This document shows positions 10,421 through 23,308 of a stretch of DNA of 64,000 nucleotides, piece by piece. How positions within the stretch are numbered: position 1 is the stretch's first letter; every line of letters starts with the position of its first letter. Both the position numbers and the translations under genes were made by a program. The notes under the pieces were generated by a model. It was not told the DNA's origin. It did not search any database and was given only the letters and a program-made list of their open reading frames with translations. The stretch spans positions 5,343,716 to 5,407,715 of the forward strand of contig NW_023503376.1 of NCBI RefSeq assembly GCF_014529535.1, written 5' to 3'. Source of the stretch: Bradysia coprophila (lineage: Eukaryota > Arthropoda > Insecta > Diptera > Sciaridae).

Positions 10421-13400
10421 CTAGATTGTGGATTTAATAGACGTACAATCTGATGTATTTCTCAATTCAATACTAAAAATCCTGCCAGAAACATTAATGT
10501 CCGGTAAATCCGATTCATGTTCATTCCCCTTCCTATCCAGTGTCTTGGGTGACGATAATATCGACATAGCAAAGCCTCCAAAAATATTCAAAATTCCAAA
10601 TACACTCAAAGACAACACTTGATGAACAGCACTTAAAGCGCCAATAAATGGTGCTGTCAGCAAACACATTCGTGCCCATACAACACATGAAAATATTAAG
10701 ATTTTTCGCTTTTCTGCTGAAACCAATTCGGCGGTGCATGTGAATAAAATCGATTGAGAACAGGAAACAGCTATTTTCGGTATGACTGCTGTTAGGATCA
10801 GCCAACGATTCTTCGACTTATCGGAAATTAAATCTGAAATTTTTTTGGTCAAATTCAAGGTCAAATTTAAGGAATAATTTTCTCTTACGTGAATTGGGAA
10901 GAAAAAATCCTAACGAAGCAACTAGACCAGCAAATATGTTGATGATACCAGCGTATCGCCATTTTTTCTCCGTTGTCAATATCAATATCAGGCCAATAAA
11001 TACACCAATAATTTCACTCACTCCTGAAAAACATCAATTTTACTTTAAGTAACGAATCGTGGAGAATGAGAGGCTTCATTCTATGAAGCAAGACTCGGAA
11101 CATGTCCATTTTGATCTGACCTGAACCGAAAACAATCGACCTGAAAAGGTTCAGATCATGTTCAGGTTTCTAATTAACATTAAGTGAACTTGACTGATTC
11201 ACCATTGACCTGGTACCTTTAAAACCTGCCACGTCAGGTCAGGTTATTATTTTTTATGTCGAATCAGATTTTCAGTTATTTCAGGTCAGAATAAAACTAA
11301 ACCAATTAGTATCAGGTCAAGTCAGGTTTGCGGGTATCCTGGCTTCAGGTTGAAAATAACCTGTCCTGATTCTGAGCCTTAGTTTAAAGGACCATTCACC
11401 CATTACGTATACGGAGTGTCTGACAAGATCGTACGCCTCAAACTATCAAAATTTTCTCCACTTTTAGCATACACTAGCTAGGAGGGGAGTCTGAAACTCG
11501 TCAATTTTTCGTTTGCCTAACTTGCAAATGGCACCTTAAAACGTGATTCGAGGTTTTTAGCCCCGTACGAAGTACAAAGGGGCTTATAGGATTACGATGC
11601 CGTGTGTAATTGATGGAATTCGAAGCAGACGGTAAGGGCAAAGTGTTTTGTAGAGTAAAGATAGTCGAAATAGTGAGGCTAAGTTCGAAGATGGGCATAT
11701 TCGGGTCGGCCCTTCGTGAGTTAGGGCCACCTAAGTGATTTAAGGTCTTTTGGTGATATTTATGGCAAAATAAGCGATGGAAATGTAAATGATAGGTATT
11801 GTCAATACCAATCCAGGGAAAAAAAGTTTTTTTAAATCGGGTGAGTGGACCGTGAGTTAGGGCCTTAGAAGTGAAATGCTACTAGGGCCCTATGTGTATT
11901 TTACATAGAACTCGAGTAAATTTCATTCGTTTTTCGTAATTTTTGTTTCATTTGGAAGGTAATCGAATGCCGAATAGAATGTTGTTGAAAAAAAATTAAA
12001 TTTGGGTCCTCGGACTAAGGCCGCTACTAGGGCCCTATGTGTATTTTGCATTGAACTCGAGTAAATTTCATTCGTTTTTCGTAATTTTTGTGTCATTTGG
12101 AAGGTAATCAAAGGCCGAATAGAATTTAGTTGAAAAAAAAAATTAAATTTGGGTCCTTGGACTAAGGCCGTTACTAGGGCCCTATGTGTATTTTACATAG
12201 AACTCGAGTAAATTTCATTCGTTTTTCGTAATTTTTGTTTCATTTGGAAGGTAATCGAATGCCGAATAGAATGTTGTTGAAAAAAAATTAAATTTGGGTC
12301 CTTGGCCTAAGGCCGCTACTAGGGCCCTATGTGTATTTTACATAGAACTCGAGTAAATTTCATCCGTTTTCCGTATTTTTTGTTTCATTTGGGAGGTAAT
12401 CAAAGGCCGAATAGAATGTAGTTGAAAAAAAAAATTAAATTTGGGTCCTCGGACTGAGGCCGATACTAGGGCCCTATGTGTATTTTACATATAACTCGAG
12501 CAAATTTCATCTGTTTTTCGTAATTTTTGTTTAATTAGGAAGGTAATCAAAGGCCGAATAGAATGTAGTTGAAAAATTTTTTAAATTTGGGTCCTCGGAC
12601 TGAGGCCGATACTAGGCCCTTCAAAAAAATAAAATTTTAGGGAGATTTGAAATTTTTGCTTCAATTGAAAGGAACGTCGTACGGGGCTTCGTAATTGCGC
12701 TATGCGCAATTTCTAAGATGTACACATTTCATAATAATTTTACTTTAACTACATTAACCGGCGCAATAGGCTTACGGTCAAAGTAGGGTGACAGACGCAC
12801 TAGGGTCACGTACGCAATAGATATACGGGTTTGTAGGGGGCTCAGTCGCAGCAAACGCTCCGACTGTTCTGATGGCTCGTTTAATCCAAGATACTAACCA
12901 AGAGCAATCGTATTCTCCGATAGGTAGTCTCTACCAAACGCTTTGACATTCAACAGCAACCCGTTGTAATTTGTAACACATACACACCAAGCTATATGTA
13001 ATGCTACCAAATGCAATACAGTTCGACGTCCCTTCCACAATGAACACCATTCCGTGACCAGTGGTTCCTTCGAATTCGATGCCATTTGATCCAGTAAACG
13101 TTGCCGCAAATCATTCGGTAACAAGTGTTGTGTGTTGTTTGTTTGGACCCCTTCTCGGATAATGTCTTCGGCTTTGTCCACTTGATGTTTCTTCAGGTAC
13201 CATGTTGGCGAATCGGGTATCAGAAACCATAACGGAATATATAAAAGCGTTGGCAGTGAGATCATAAAGAATATGCTCGACCAATTGGGATCGATGTAGG
13301 CGATCAAAGGTAGAAGTATCACTCCGATGGACCAGAAACTTTCAAAGAGGCAAATTGCAACACTTCTGTGTATACCTCCTGTAATATCTGTGACTGTGAT

Positions 13401-14433
13401 GATAAATAATGTTGGTGTCAGTTAGCGATGATTACCATGAAACCTTAGAACTTACAGATTACTTGCCCAGCTGTGTACATTTGAGAGCAACAGACTGCTG
13501 CTAAATATCGTAATATCATCAGATGTATGTAATTGTGAGGCACATAACTGGCCAAGCATCCGGCGATAATTTGAGTCCACATACCGCACAATAAAAGTTT
13601 TCTCGGACTCATACTACAATTAAATGTATGAAAATCAACCGATGTCCGAAATGTAACAGAATATCTAGCTCTGCAATAACGTACGTTTCCATTATAATAT
13701 TCGCTAATATTCCTCCAGTCAAAACGCCAAACAAATGGGACAACTGTGCGACCGATATTAAAATTGATCTCGAGCAAACTAAGCTAAACTTGGTGACCGC
13801 TGTTTCGAACACAGAGTCGAAGTGAAAGGATGTGCATGGAACGAGAACATCTTCTTCAAATTCTCCATTGTGTGTGCGATTATATGTATGACAAAAGTCC
13901 ATGTCATACAAGTCCTTCTGGAGTGTCATGGGTCGATGTGTTTTGTGAATGAAGACTCCATCGGAAGGTAAATTGTTTTCCGGCTGATGACAATAAAACT
14001 CTCCTGGGTTCGGTGTTGGTGCCGTAAATAGTACGCAGGCCATGAACCATGCCTAGAAATGTTTGGGTAATATGTAGAACGTAATTCAGTTAACTCAGAG
14101 CACAGCACTGCTCCTAGCATGAACACTGACTTGACAAGTGTCAAATTTGGAGGCTTTAGTGACAAGAGCTGCCGCTTAGGATTGTTTGTATTGTATGTTT
14201 TAACGAAAACACGTCTTCCAACTGTATAAAAGAAATGCAGTGGCTACAGTGATCTCATCAGCCTGCGAATATTTTCTATGTTCATGCTAGAAGCAGGGCT
14301 GTGCTCAGAGTGATAATGTCCGATCAATATGTACCGATGGTATTTTACATAAATAAATTAGTATCACAGCTCGAAACTGCCATCGACCCCAATCACCCAC
14401 AAATTCATTGACAATGTTTCTGGTTGGTGGCAT
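10421..14433 (-). CDS. SLC22-like organic cation/anion transporter (MFS)
   Basis: Minus-strand exons are 14433-14335, 14052-13685, 13613-13456, 13393-12899, 11023-10889 and 10833-10421, giving 555 residues with every junction in frame. Exon 1 carries the family's N-terminal signature VGDWGRWQFRAVILIYLCKI. It is followed by AWFMACVLFTAP and a large cysteine-containing extracellular loop (about residues 50-130), as in SLC22 proteins. Further matches are the TM2/loop region ending METMSPRKLL, then GGIHRSVAICLFESFWSIGV and LIPDSPTWYLKKH before the central cytoplasmic loop, and a hydrophobic C-terminal half with TAELVSAEKRK. About 12 membrane helices are expected. The family moves organic ions or carnitine-like solutes across the plasma membrane; the substrate cannot be read from sequence. 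AATAAA lies 11 bases past the stop. Intron 4 holds a 1.3-kb repeat element; intron 1 holds an internal hairpin. Confidence 0.88.
11090..11395. repeat. CAGGTCAGGT-rich repeat in intron 4
   Basis: The segment is dense in AGGTCA/TGACCT and ACCTGA strings in both orientations. A similar block lies at 46108-46300 in intron 1 of the mannosidase gene. It resembles a degenerate simple-sequence repeat. AGGTCA is also the nuclear-receptor half-site, but spacing is irregular and no regulatory role can be claimed. Confidence 0.45.
11558..12874 (-). mobile_element. TAGCCCCGTACGAA-end element, copy A (with 145-147-bp array)
   Basis: Seen on the minus strand, the element begins CATCAGAACAGTCGGAGCG (12874) and ends TTCGTACGGGGCTA (11558). 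Copies B (33851-35540) and C (37119-38346) have the same ends. Its core at about 11860-12620 is five tandem units of 145-147 bp, each containing CTAGGGCCCTATGTG, AACTCGAGTAAATTTCAT and a poly-A run. It has no open reading frame. It lies in intron 4 of the SLC22-like gene, with its end 24 bases from the splice donor at 12898. Confidence 0.75.
14111..14316. repeat. Imperfect inverted repeat within intron 1 of the SLC22-like gene
   Basis: CATGCTAGAAGCAGGGCTGT near 14284 is repeated in inverse as ACAGCACTGCTCCTAGCATG near 14101, so the 282-base intron can fold on itself. One arm, translated on the minus strand, gives a short hydrophobic peptide that looks like a transporter helix. That is a side effect of the hairpin and is not an exon. 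Confidence 0.5.
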
Positions 14434-14783
14434 GTTCAGCTAAGATTTTCCTGTTTTTTGGTCAAATAAACGCAACGCAAACGTATCCAGCGAGACTATA
14501 AACTGTACTAACAAGATCAGACTAAACTGTTTGGAAACAAGAGTATTTCTAAGAAATTAACGAGTTTTTTATTGTTGAAATATCTCTATTAGCACTATAA
14601 CATATCATAGCTGCTGTCTAGTGAAATAGTTAGGGTGGGAATAACACTGATGTGAGCATTGGAGAATACGGGATCGCTATCCCATGTTAGCTCTGAATTA
14701 AGTCTATCGAATTTGAGTGAGGAAAGAGAATTTAAAGTTTGTGGAAATTTATTACTGATGGTGACAAGATGTCAATATTTCAG

Positions 14784-15680
14784 AGGCAAAATTGCAGTTT
14801 ATAGTACAAACCCCGATTAAGGCGAAAGTGGGTGGGATCGATAGGGGAAGGTCCCCTGATTACAAAACAACAAGAATTTTGGCGCGGAAGCCCCTCCTCG
14901 AGGCGCCAGGCCCGTTCAAAGTTTTCAAATTTTTTCAAATTTTCACGTTTTTTTTGGCGAAATTTTTAAAGACATGTCTTCTGATGACAAAGCAACAAGA
15001 ATTGTGACTCGAAAACCCCTCCCCGAGGCGCCAGGGCACTCTAAAGTTTTCAAATTTTTTACATTTTTCGTTTTTTCTTATCGAAATTATTAGAGGCAGG
15101 TAGGTCCCCTGACGACAAGATAATAAGAATCGAGACGCAGATACGAATTCCGGACCAGGACTCACAAAAGTAAAGTTAATTGTTTGTGTAGGCTCTATGT
15201 AGTCGTCGGCACTTCGTACAAGGAAAATGAAGTTATGTTGAAACGCGCAGTGTAGTCGTCGACATTTCGTACAAGGAGCATGAAGTTATGTTGAAGTGCG
15301 CAGTGTAGTCGTCGGCATTTCGTACAAGGAACATAAAGTTGTGCTGTTGTGTGATGGGGTCATCTAGTATTGATTTCGTCTAAAAAGCGTGAAAATTTTA
15401 AAGAATATGAAAACTTTGGAGTGCCCTGGCGCCTCGATGAGGGGTTTTCGCGTCACAATTCTTGTTGCTTTGTCATCAGGGGACATGTCTTTAATAATTT
15501 CGTCAAAAAGAAGCGTGAAAATTTGAAAAAATATGAAAACTTTGGAGGGCCCTGGTGTCTCGGGGAGGGGCTTCCGCGCCCAAATTCTTGTTGTTTTGTC
15601 ATCAGGGTACCTCCCCCTATCGATCCCACCAACTTTTGTCCCAATCGGGTTTTGTACTATAAACTGCAATTTAGCCGCAG
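14784..15680. mobile_element. Fold-back element with ~330-bp arms and a three-unit core
   Basis: The left arm starts with GCAAAATTGCAGTTTATAGT and the right arm ends with its complement near 15674. Each arm contains two degenerate copies of a phrase around GACAAAGCAACAAGAATT and GAGGCGCCAGGGC. The loop carries three tandem units of about 58 bp (15185-15350), each with TAGTCGTCGGCATTTCGTACA. There is no coding capacity; the overlapping open frames on both strands are products of the inverted arms. Confidence 0.75.
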
Positions 15681-15857
15681 CTACTAAGCGAATGTTAAGA
15701 TACAATGCTCTAGAACGTTCAATCATAAGTCACTTTACAAATGCCATAAATCGAATTAGTTACTAGATTTTGGATTAAGCAACACACTCCAATAACAGGC
15801 AAGGAACATATTTTATTACCTGTCATTTGACCTCTTATTTACCAACATAAAAAACCG

Positions 15858-16016
15858 AATTTATGTGAGAATTTTGGACTACTGCGTCCTGGAGGCCTCT
15901 TATTGAAATTCTGTTCTTTTGACTGTTCTTGGACTGCTCTGAACCAAGAACGAGAACAGAATTTTCAAGAGAGGCCTCCTCGACAAAGTAGGTAGCCAAA
16001 ATTTCTCATATAAATT
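15858..16016. mobile_element. Hairpin MITE (~160 bp)
   Basis: Arms of about 60 bp: AATTTATGTGAGAATTTTGG ... GGAGGCCTCTT ... GAAATTCTGTTC on the left pair with GAACAGAATTTTC ... AGAGGCCTCC ... CCAAAATTTCTCATATAAATT on the right. Confidence 0.7.
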
Positions 16017-19000
16017 AAGTTTGTAAGGTTGGTATGTACTGCGTCACACATTTATATATGAAAAAAGAGTCCGTTAAAAAATCTGTTCTAGTGCTTGGTT
16101 CAGTGCTAGGAGTGCGTTTAATAAGCCGGAAGTAACACGGTATTTTAAATTTATCGATTTTTTTCGACTTGATCGCACGAGTCCACACAACTGGCATAGT
16201 TACTAGAATAATTTTGTAGACAAAAATTGGCTCGTGTCATAAATAAATGTTTGTTTTGTTGTTTAGCCGATTTAATTTGGATCTAAATTTGTCTCTAAAT
16301 TCGTAGATTCAACGGAACAAACTTTCATGATTTTTTCAAGTTATCACTTACAGCAAAGGTAATCAATATTAATATTAATCGACACTTGTCCAAATAAAAA
16401 GTTCCAAACAAGGAGGTAATCTGTTAAATTTGCTCACAGGAAATTTCACGACTCATTTACCTGCAACAGGTACACAGAGATGAAAATATGCACTTTATCT
16501 AGCTGCTATTCATTTTATTCGTCAATGTGAATGACCCTGTTTTATACTCGAAAGTAATATTATGTTTCGATAGACAACATATGCTAAAATTAACAATGCT
16601 CAAAGGTGAATTCTTATGTAAGAAAAAATTTAACTTCGGGAAATATATTGAAATTACAACAGATCGTTAGATGTGTTCAATATCTCAACTGTAACTAATT
16701 AAATTCGACGTTACATTGATGAATTAAAAATTATCGGAAACCTGTTCGTTGTTGAAAAAATGTGCTTTCCCACTACCAATTGTCCCATGCAGAATGTGCA
16801 GCCTTAGGGTGTTTGAGCTTTCGACTTATAGCAATTATATTGTCGAATTTATAAGTCATAAGTTATAAGTCGTATAAGTCTCATTACATGTTGACACTTT
16901 AGTGCGTCCGCTAAGGCTGGTCCTGCATGTACATATTCACTACAAACTCGATTCCGTATGTCCTGTATTTTCCACAGCTCAGGTACATTCTTTCTGAGGA
17001 TTCATGAAATCAAAATTATAACTTAGTCCCTCCCTTTTGAGGGCTCTGTGCCGCCCTGAATTGAACGCTCAACCACTTTTTTTATCTTTTTCCTTAGAGA
17101 CTAATTCACTTCCTTCAAAACAATACAAAACTGCACATTTTTGAACAGGAAATGCGTCTTTCGCAAGGATTACTATTGAGGTGCTTTCTCCTTTCGAGTA
17201 GCACGACTCTGGGTCGTTTCAGGTTCAGCCAAAAATCCAATTCATGTTCAATTGTATACATACGTCGTGTGGGGTATCGTTGTAAAGGTGATGAAATACA
17301 GTTTCAGATAAAATTAAATTTTGGACAGTAAAATAAGTTGAATGCGCTACAGGGTGGTTCAAAGTTCGCCGAGATATTTCGGTTTTTTCGTATTCTGGGT
17401 ACCTAAACATTTTTTGAAAATGTACAAATGTGCAGGATTTACTTTTTTGGCCATTACACGTCATTTAAAAACGAAATAACTAAAAAAATTGACAAATAAT
17501 TTTTGACACTTTTGAAATACCCTATGAAAAAGTGCACTCTAGGCGGGATATCTCTTGAAGTTTTTGACCGATTTAAATTTTTTAAAAGCGTAAATTTTAG
17601 GATTTTGATTTGACTACAAACTTCTCGAAGAAAGTTTTCGGTATTTTTTAGTATTTCGATGGGATAAGGTTTTATGCAGAAAAACATGAACTTCCAACTT
17701 CCGCAATTTTTTTCGGCCATTTTGGATTTTTTTTTGTCAACAAAAAATTACTCTAAAAAAACTTTTAATATTTCAGAATATTTTACAGCTTATTCCACAT
17801 CGACATCTGTTTGGAAATGGGCATGGAAATTCAGTGAAACCAAAGTAACATAACGGCCGCTCCAGGCGGAACGATCGAGCTGTTGGAGTTGCCCCTGATG
17901 ATTTTGGAATCAGCATTCCATACAGATCATAATAAAATCATAAAATCAATTTTACCTCAATTTGCACAATCTTTTGCCTTAGCGGACACACTACTTATAA
18001 GATCAAAGTAATAAGTTTACAAGTTCTGCTTGGAAAGATGGTGAAATCTATTGTTTTGAGCTGCAAAAGCTGGAAGCGGTGAAGGAGCATAGCTCTTTTC
18101 TCCTGTGTTCCTCAACATCAGGCAAAAACTTCTATTCGAAAGGCAACAGCTAGGTACAGTACAGAGTCAACGCCACCATTTTTCGATGGTATTTTGCTGA
18201 AGCTGTGTTGCTGAAGTAGAATCGAGAAGATTTACGAAAAATTTACTCCTCAAAATTCCGGGATTTTGAAAGATGTTTTTTATGAGTTTCTTCTGGGCTT
18301 TTTTGTGAGCTTTTGGGATTGTTGATGTGTCCGCAGGTTGGTTCGTAAAGATTAATAGCTCCACATGATCCACCATCTTCCCTTATACTTATAAATTCGA
18401 ATTTATGAGTACGATAAGGCGAAAGCGCAAACTCTCTAATATTCAGATTCGTTTTTGGTCTCGTACGATCTTTGGACTGCGAGGTGCAGTGTCATATAAT
18501 TACATTTAATGTGTAAAAATGATAACACATATTCGAGACATGAGAGAAGTTGGAGAAATAAGAGATTTCGAAAAAGATAATCTCATTTAGAGAGTTTATC
18601 ACTGTAACGGTTGTATTTGCAAATGCGATCACTTCTGATTTTATGTTGGTGTATTCTTGTTACTTTGCGGTATTTTTAAAAAAGTGTCGGAATTTTCCTG
18701 TGATCATTTAATATTTTCCTTTCGCCAACGCACTTCAAGCAAAAGTGGTGCTCTAAATAGGGTACTGAAACTTGGCAGTGCTACATACAAAATTTTACAC
18801 TGTAAAAAGAGTGAAGATAAAATTTCATACAAAAAGTACTCTATTTGGCAGCTGTCATTAATAGCACTTTTGCTTGAAGTGCGCTGCTTTCGCATATTTC
18901 ACCGAATGTATCGACGGACGTGAGAATTTATAGTTATTAAGACTTTTTCTCTGAAGGGATATAACAATACCAATGAGATCATAAAGTTTATGGTCATCCA

Positions 19001-19358
19001 TAGAGTGAGAGTAGGTCGCCTCGTCACTTTATGACTACAGTGTCTGCATAACACTCGAAAAAAATCATTTCGTTGACTTTAGAAGACAGAATCGTATGGG
19101 AGTAATGTCGCAGTAATAGTTTGGAACCAACTTCTTCTTCTTCTTCATTTTCATATGATACGGCAATTTCTCTGTGGATACGATTTGGACAGTGCTTTAC
19201 ATAAATTGACCTTTCCGTAATTGTCTCATTTATTAGTTTATCCCTAATTGTAGTTACAGTATGTGATACAGGACAAACACCCTAACGATAATTAAATCGA
19301 CGATTCTTCCAGAAATCGAAACGACATTTGGTTCTTTTGAATATTGGATGATGTTCCA
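16017..19358. other. Intergenic stretch, no gene seen; small hairpins
   Basis: No exon could be supported on either strand. A hairpin flanked by CAGCCTTAG / CTAAGGCTG lies at 16800-16917, with inner CGACTTATA/TATAAGTCG arms. A second, with CGCACTTCAAGCAAAAGTG paired to CACTTTTGCTTGAAGTGCG, spans 18729-18884. The rest is AT-rich unique-looking DNA. Confidence 0.5.
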
Positions 19359-19565
19359 TTTATTTCAACGCAAATCGGTATTTCTACCAATTGCTAAACA
19401 TCAAAATTCTTCTAAATTTTAAGTAAAAAAAATGAATTCAACTTAAACAAAATGACAATTGAATTGAAGAGTTCACAATCACCACAAAAAAAACCTGAAC
19501 AAATTACTGATTCCACCACAAACAACCATGTTGTCGTTTCCATCATTCTACCTCAACGTGAGAAC

Positions 19566-22500
19566 TTACAGCAAAAATGGAAGAATGGCTTTGCGACCCC
19601 TCGGATAGTCTTTGAATTCTTTGCAGTACAAGCGATGCTTTCCTTTGGCCCAAATGGCCATCTGTACCAAACCAGCAACGGCGAACAAATGAGCTGGTAT
19701 GCATTGTGTCATCACAGCAAACGAAAACCAGGCTCCAAATTCGTACGTATAGTTCGGACACGACACAAATCGGTACAGTTGAGTCAATGGATTCGAATCT
19801 GGCATGGGAATTCGTCGAATTGTTGTACCCGGTGGTCGTAGATTTCGCAAATTCAAATGAATCGACAAATTGCCCAGCTCACAGAACTGGAAACGAGAAG
19901 AAGAATTTTGATCAAAAAAATCATTCTCCGAACACACGGCTCAGTAATTTATAACTTACCACAAATCCAGCGAGTGCAGCGTACACTTGAGTCATGCATG
20001 GAGAAGTGAATAGTGGATGGTTGACGTGATAGGCCACGTATGCAGTGAAGCCCCAATAATATGAACAATTTTTGAATAAATTCATCAACGGCATGGTTGC
20101 ATGAGAGAATCGATGGACGAATATCGTTTCCAACAGACGTTTGGCATAGTGGATAGTGTAACAGATGGCGGCAATGCTAAGGAAATTGACGAAAAAATTA
20201 ATTAATTTAGACAGAGGAATGCAGTTTCAGGTCGTTAAATAGCCAAATGCTCAGAAATTGTTCGACGTAAAAAATTTGCGAGCGGTGCGAGAGTGCTAAC
20301 GTTTGTATGCTAAGTTTCTATCTCAGCCAGCTTTTGTATATGAGAAAACTCAAACATTTGTATCAAATTGAAGTTATGGATACGCCAGGCACGCCATAAA
20401 GAATTTTTATTAAATGGACTATCGTGCCGAACAAATCAATTTTTCGATTTTTGAAATTGTCAAGGCACGACAGATACGTTTCAACAAAACTTTCATTCTT
20501 AAAATTCATTCGTCATTTGATCCAATGTCTTCATTTATTAGACAAAAACTTCGATTTTCAACGATACGTGACACCTGAGATTCGACATAACCTCCAAGGT
20601 GAATTGCCTTGCATAACCTCATTAAGATCTAGCACAATAGTTCGACAAAAAAAAATCCACCTGAGTGCTGGTCGTCGTAGTATTTTCTACTTAGAAACTC
20701 GATTTCTAATAATGAAATTCAATTTTAAGTATCACGTATTGGACTGATAGAGGTCATTGACCCGTCTTTCCATCTTAATACGGAAGTTAGTAGTAAATTT
20801 CAATTGTAACCATTGTTTCATGTTGTCCTTACGTAAAATTATTGTGACATTTGTCGGCCTAAAAACGAACATTCTGGACCTCACTGATCTGGGTTCGACA
20901 CAGGCTAAAGAAACAATCTACAACGAAGAAGAAGTTATAACTCGAACACCATTAAAACAGGCCTCCCACTAAATTTTGCCCTGTCCGAAATTCGGACATT
21001 TCGGACAATTTGTATAAAATTTCGGACATTTCCTGAAAAAATTTCGGACAAATGTTTTCCAGTTTTCACTAAAGATTCTAAAGAATCGCAATAGAAATAG
21101 TCTGTGAGACATTTAAAATCATTCCCTCACCAAATTTCAACGTTTTATATCAGCAGAATTTAGTGACAAATTCTAAGCTCAAAAATTTGTTTGGAGTATA
21201 TTTTGACGTGACATGAATTGATCATTAACCGGTGACTTGAAAAATGTTTTACTAAAAGTATTGTTAAATTTGAGGATTAACTGAAACCTGGCTGAAAATA
21301 TTTAAAAATGAAAGAAAAAGTTTTAGAACGGCTTTATTCATATAAAACTAGTTGAACTTCCAGGCAACATACTTTTTTACCGCAGACGACCCTCAACTTC
21401 AATTCCAAAAATTTTGTACTAATGCTTAGAATAGTACATTACTATACCAGTGAAGTAATCTGATATCTCGTATCCAGATGAGTAAAAGTATCCGAGGGCT
21501 TCAGCCCGAGGTACTTTTACTCATCGTGATACGAGATATCAAATTATTTCACGTGAAAAGTATGGCGTTTTACTTTACGAGCGAGGGAAAGGGTCTTCAC
21601 TAGTGAGGGAAAGGCCACATTACCTCACTAGTAATATAAATGTATTTTACTTTACGAGTGAGGGAATGTAGCCTTTCTCTCACTAGTGAAAACCCTTTCC
21701 CTCGCTCGTAAAGTAAAACGCAATACTATACACTGGTATAGTAATGTACTATTGTTCGCTTGTTCGCACATCGAATTTGTGCTTGATGCCTAATACGTCG
21801 ACCTTCAAAACATCAGTCGTATTTTTACTTTTCGAAGTTCGATACGCCAGTGTTCCAAAACGTTACTGCCACATTCATAAATCTATTTTTGACATTAGTA
21901 CGTCACTTTGCGACCACTTTATGTACTTAATTACCCTACAGTAACAGTAGACTTTCGAAAAACCAAGAAAAAGTTTTCTTGGTTTTTTTGGCTTCTGGAG
22001 TCCATTGAACCTTGAGGGATTTGTAAATTTTCCTTGTTAAATATAAAAATCCTAAGGACGTTGCAACTTCCATTGAGACACCTCAAGCATATTCCTTATG
22101 GTATTTTCTATGTTCCCGAACCAACTGAAAAAATTTGTCAATATGGGATGCAGAGTTTTTTGAATTTGACCGCCTTCAGAAGTTAAAGTTATCCTGAAGA
22201 AACCAGGAGAGCGTGTCTATCTCATCGATTATTAAAATATCTATGAAATTTAGGACAATTTCCGACAAATGTGTAAAATTTCGGACATTTCGGCCAAGTG
22301 GGACGCCTGCATTAAAATGAACAGTCAACTTATTGGTCGCTCGACTTTTCACAGAGACGTCCCTACGAAGTCTTAGTGGTGTTGATAACATATGAATACC
22401 CTGGTCGAACAAGGATGAGCCGAAAACGAATTAATTTGCTATGAAAATTTCAATTGAATTTCGGAAAGTGGCGAATTTGCTGACCAAAACACAATAATTT

Positions 22501-23308
22501 TTGTGTTACGTATACGCACGCAAAAAGAGCGAACTACTCGACCTAACTCCATAAAAGAGCAACGGTTATCACAATTTTATGTGTGGCAAAACAGCTCAAA
22601 AAGAACAAACAATTCAATTGAGTTTGGCTGAAAGCACACGGGGAGCAATAAAAATAAAATTAAATTAAAATTCGAATGCAAAATGTTTCGAATTCATTCA
22701 TAAATATTCATACGAAATGAACGTTTTAGAAAGCATTTTTTTATGAACCTTGAACCTCTGCTTATAAACACGGCAACAACAAAAAATCGAAGAAAATGTA
22801 AAAAAAAAATTGTGTGGGTATGTAACATACGATTAGCGTATCTCTTGTCTCGCGTGTGTATTGTAAAACCGCAATCAAATCAAATTAAAAATGAAATTTT
22901 GGATGTATTGCATAAGGTTGATGAGTTGAAACTGTTAAAAACTTACTTAGCGGTCAAGCTGACTGGTGCAGACGTTTCACCGTAAAATAACCATGGTCGC
23001 TGGTAGATCCATAAATAAACCGCTAATGGTCCAGCGTATTCGGCCAAGAAAACCGTTTTCCATCCGATTTGTGGTCCCAAATCTTTTACGTAAATTTTGG
23101 CCAGATTTTTCAGTCCCAATGCGCCGACGGTGTCACTGTCCTTTACACTTCTGCCCTTCGGATCCAACCGGATGGACTGACGATTCGTATTTAATTTGCC
23201 ATTCAATTTGTAAATTTCCTTTTTCACGTCCGCAATGGTTGTGCTGTCTTTCACCGGCACTTTGCCGAATGATTTGGAATTTTTTGCATAGCAAAGATCG
23301 AGCTCCAT
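19566..23308 (-). CDS. TECR: Trans-2,3-enoyl-CoA reductase (very-long-chain fatty acid elongation)
   Basis: Minus-strand exons are 23308-22947, 20176-19960 and 19886-19566, giving 299 residues, the usual length for this enzyme. It catalyses the last step of the ER elongation cycle, reducing trans-2,3-enoyl-CoA with NADPH. Seen: an N-terminal ubiquitin-like domain (about residues 1-85, [10 protein letters not shown] start, then [15 protein letters not shown]), an aromatic-rich segment [17 protein letters not shown], then the steroid-5-alpha-reductase-type domain with the conserved [14 protein letters not shown] and NCSYYWGF motifs, [13 protein letters not shown], and the C-terminal PFLL typical of the family. 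The frame is open 16 codons further upstream, but the ATG at 23308 gives the conserved start. Intron 1 (2.8 kb) contains a hAT element. A possible AATAAA is near 19364-19359. The gene starts 569 bases from exportin-2, head to head. Confidence 0.92.
20958..22309. mobile_element. Non-autonomous hAT element with 8-bp target duplication
   Basis: Terminal inverted repeats CAGGCCTCCCACT (left) and AGTGGGACGCCTG (right) are bounded by a perfect 8-bp duplication CATTAAAA at 20950-20957 and 22310-22317. This is the hAT signature. Subterminal TTTCGGACATTTCGG strings occur at both ends. No transposase frame remains. Inside are the dispersed repeat of 21846-22105 and a nested fold-back at 21430-21753. 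It lies in intron 1 of the enoyl-CoA reductase gene. Confidence 0.85.
21430..21753. mobile_element. Nested fold-back MITE (ATACGAGATATCAAA family)
   Basis: Outer arms AATAGTACATTACTATACCA and its complement are at the two ends. Inside are a second hairpin around GATGAGTAAAAGTA / TACTTTTACTCATC and paired TTTACTTTACGAGCGAGGGAAAGG-type arms. A related element lies at 43330-43562. It is nested in the hAT element and therefore younger. Confidence 0.75.

Noticed and set aside
13926..14165. Hydrophobic transporter-like frame just upstream of exon 2 of the SLC22-like gene
   Set aside because: It lies in intron 1 and comes from one arm of an intronic hairpin. The true exon 1 (14433-14335) joins exon 2 perfectly with the family signature.
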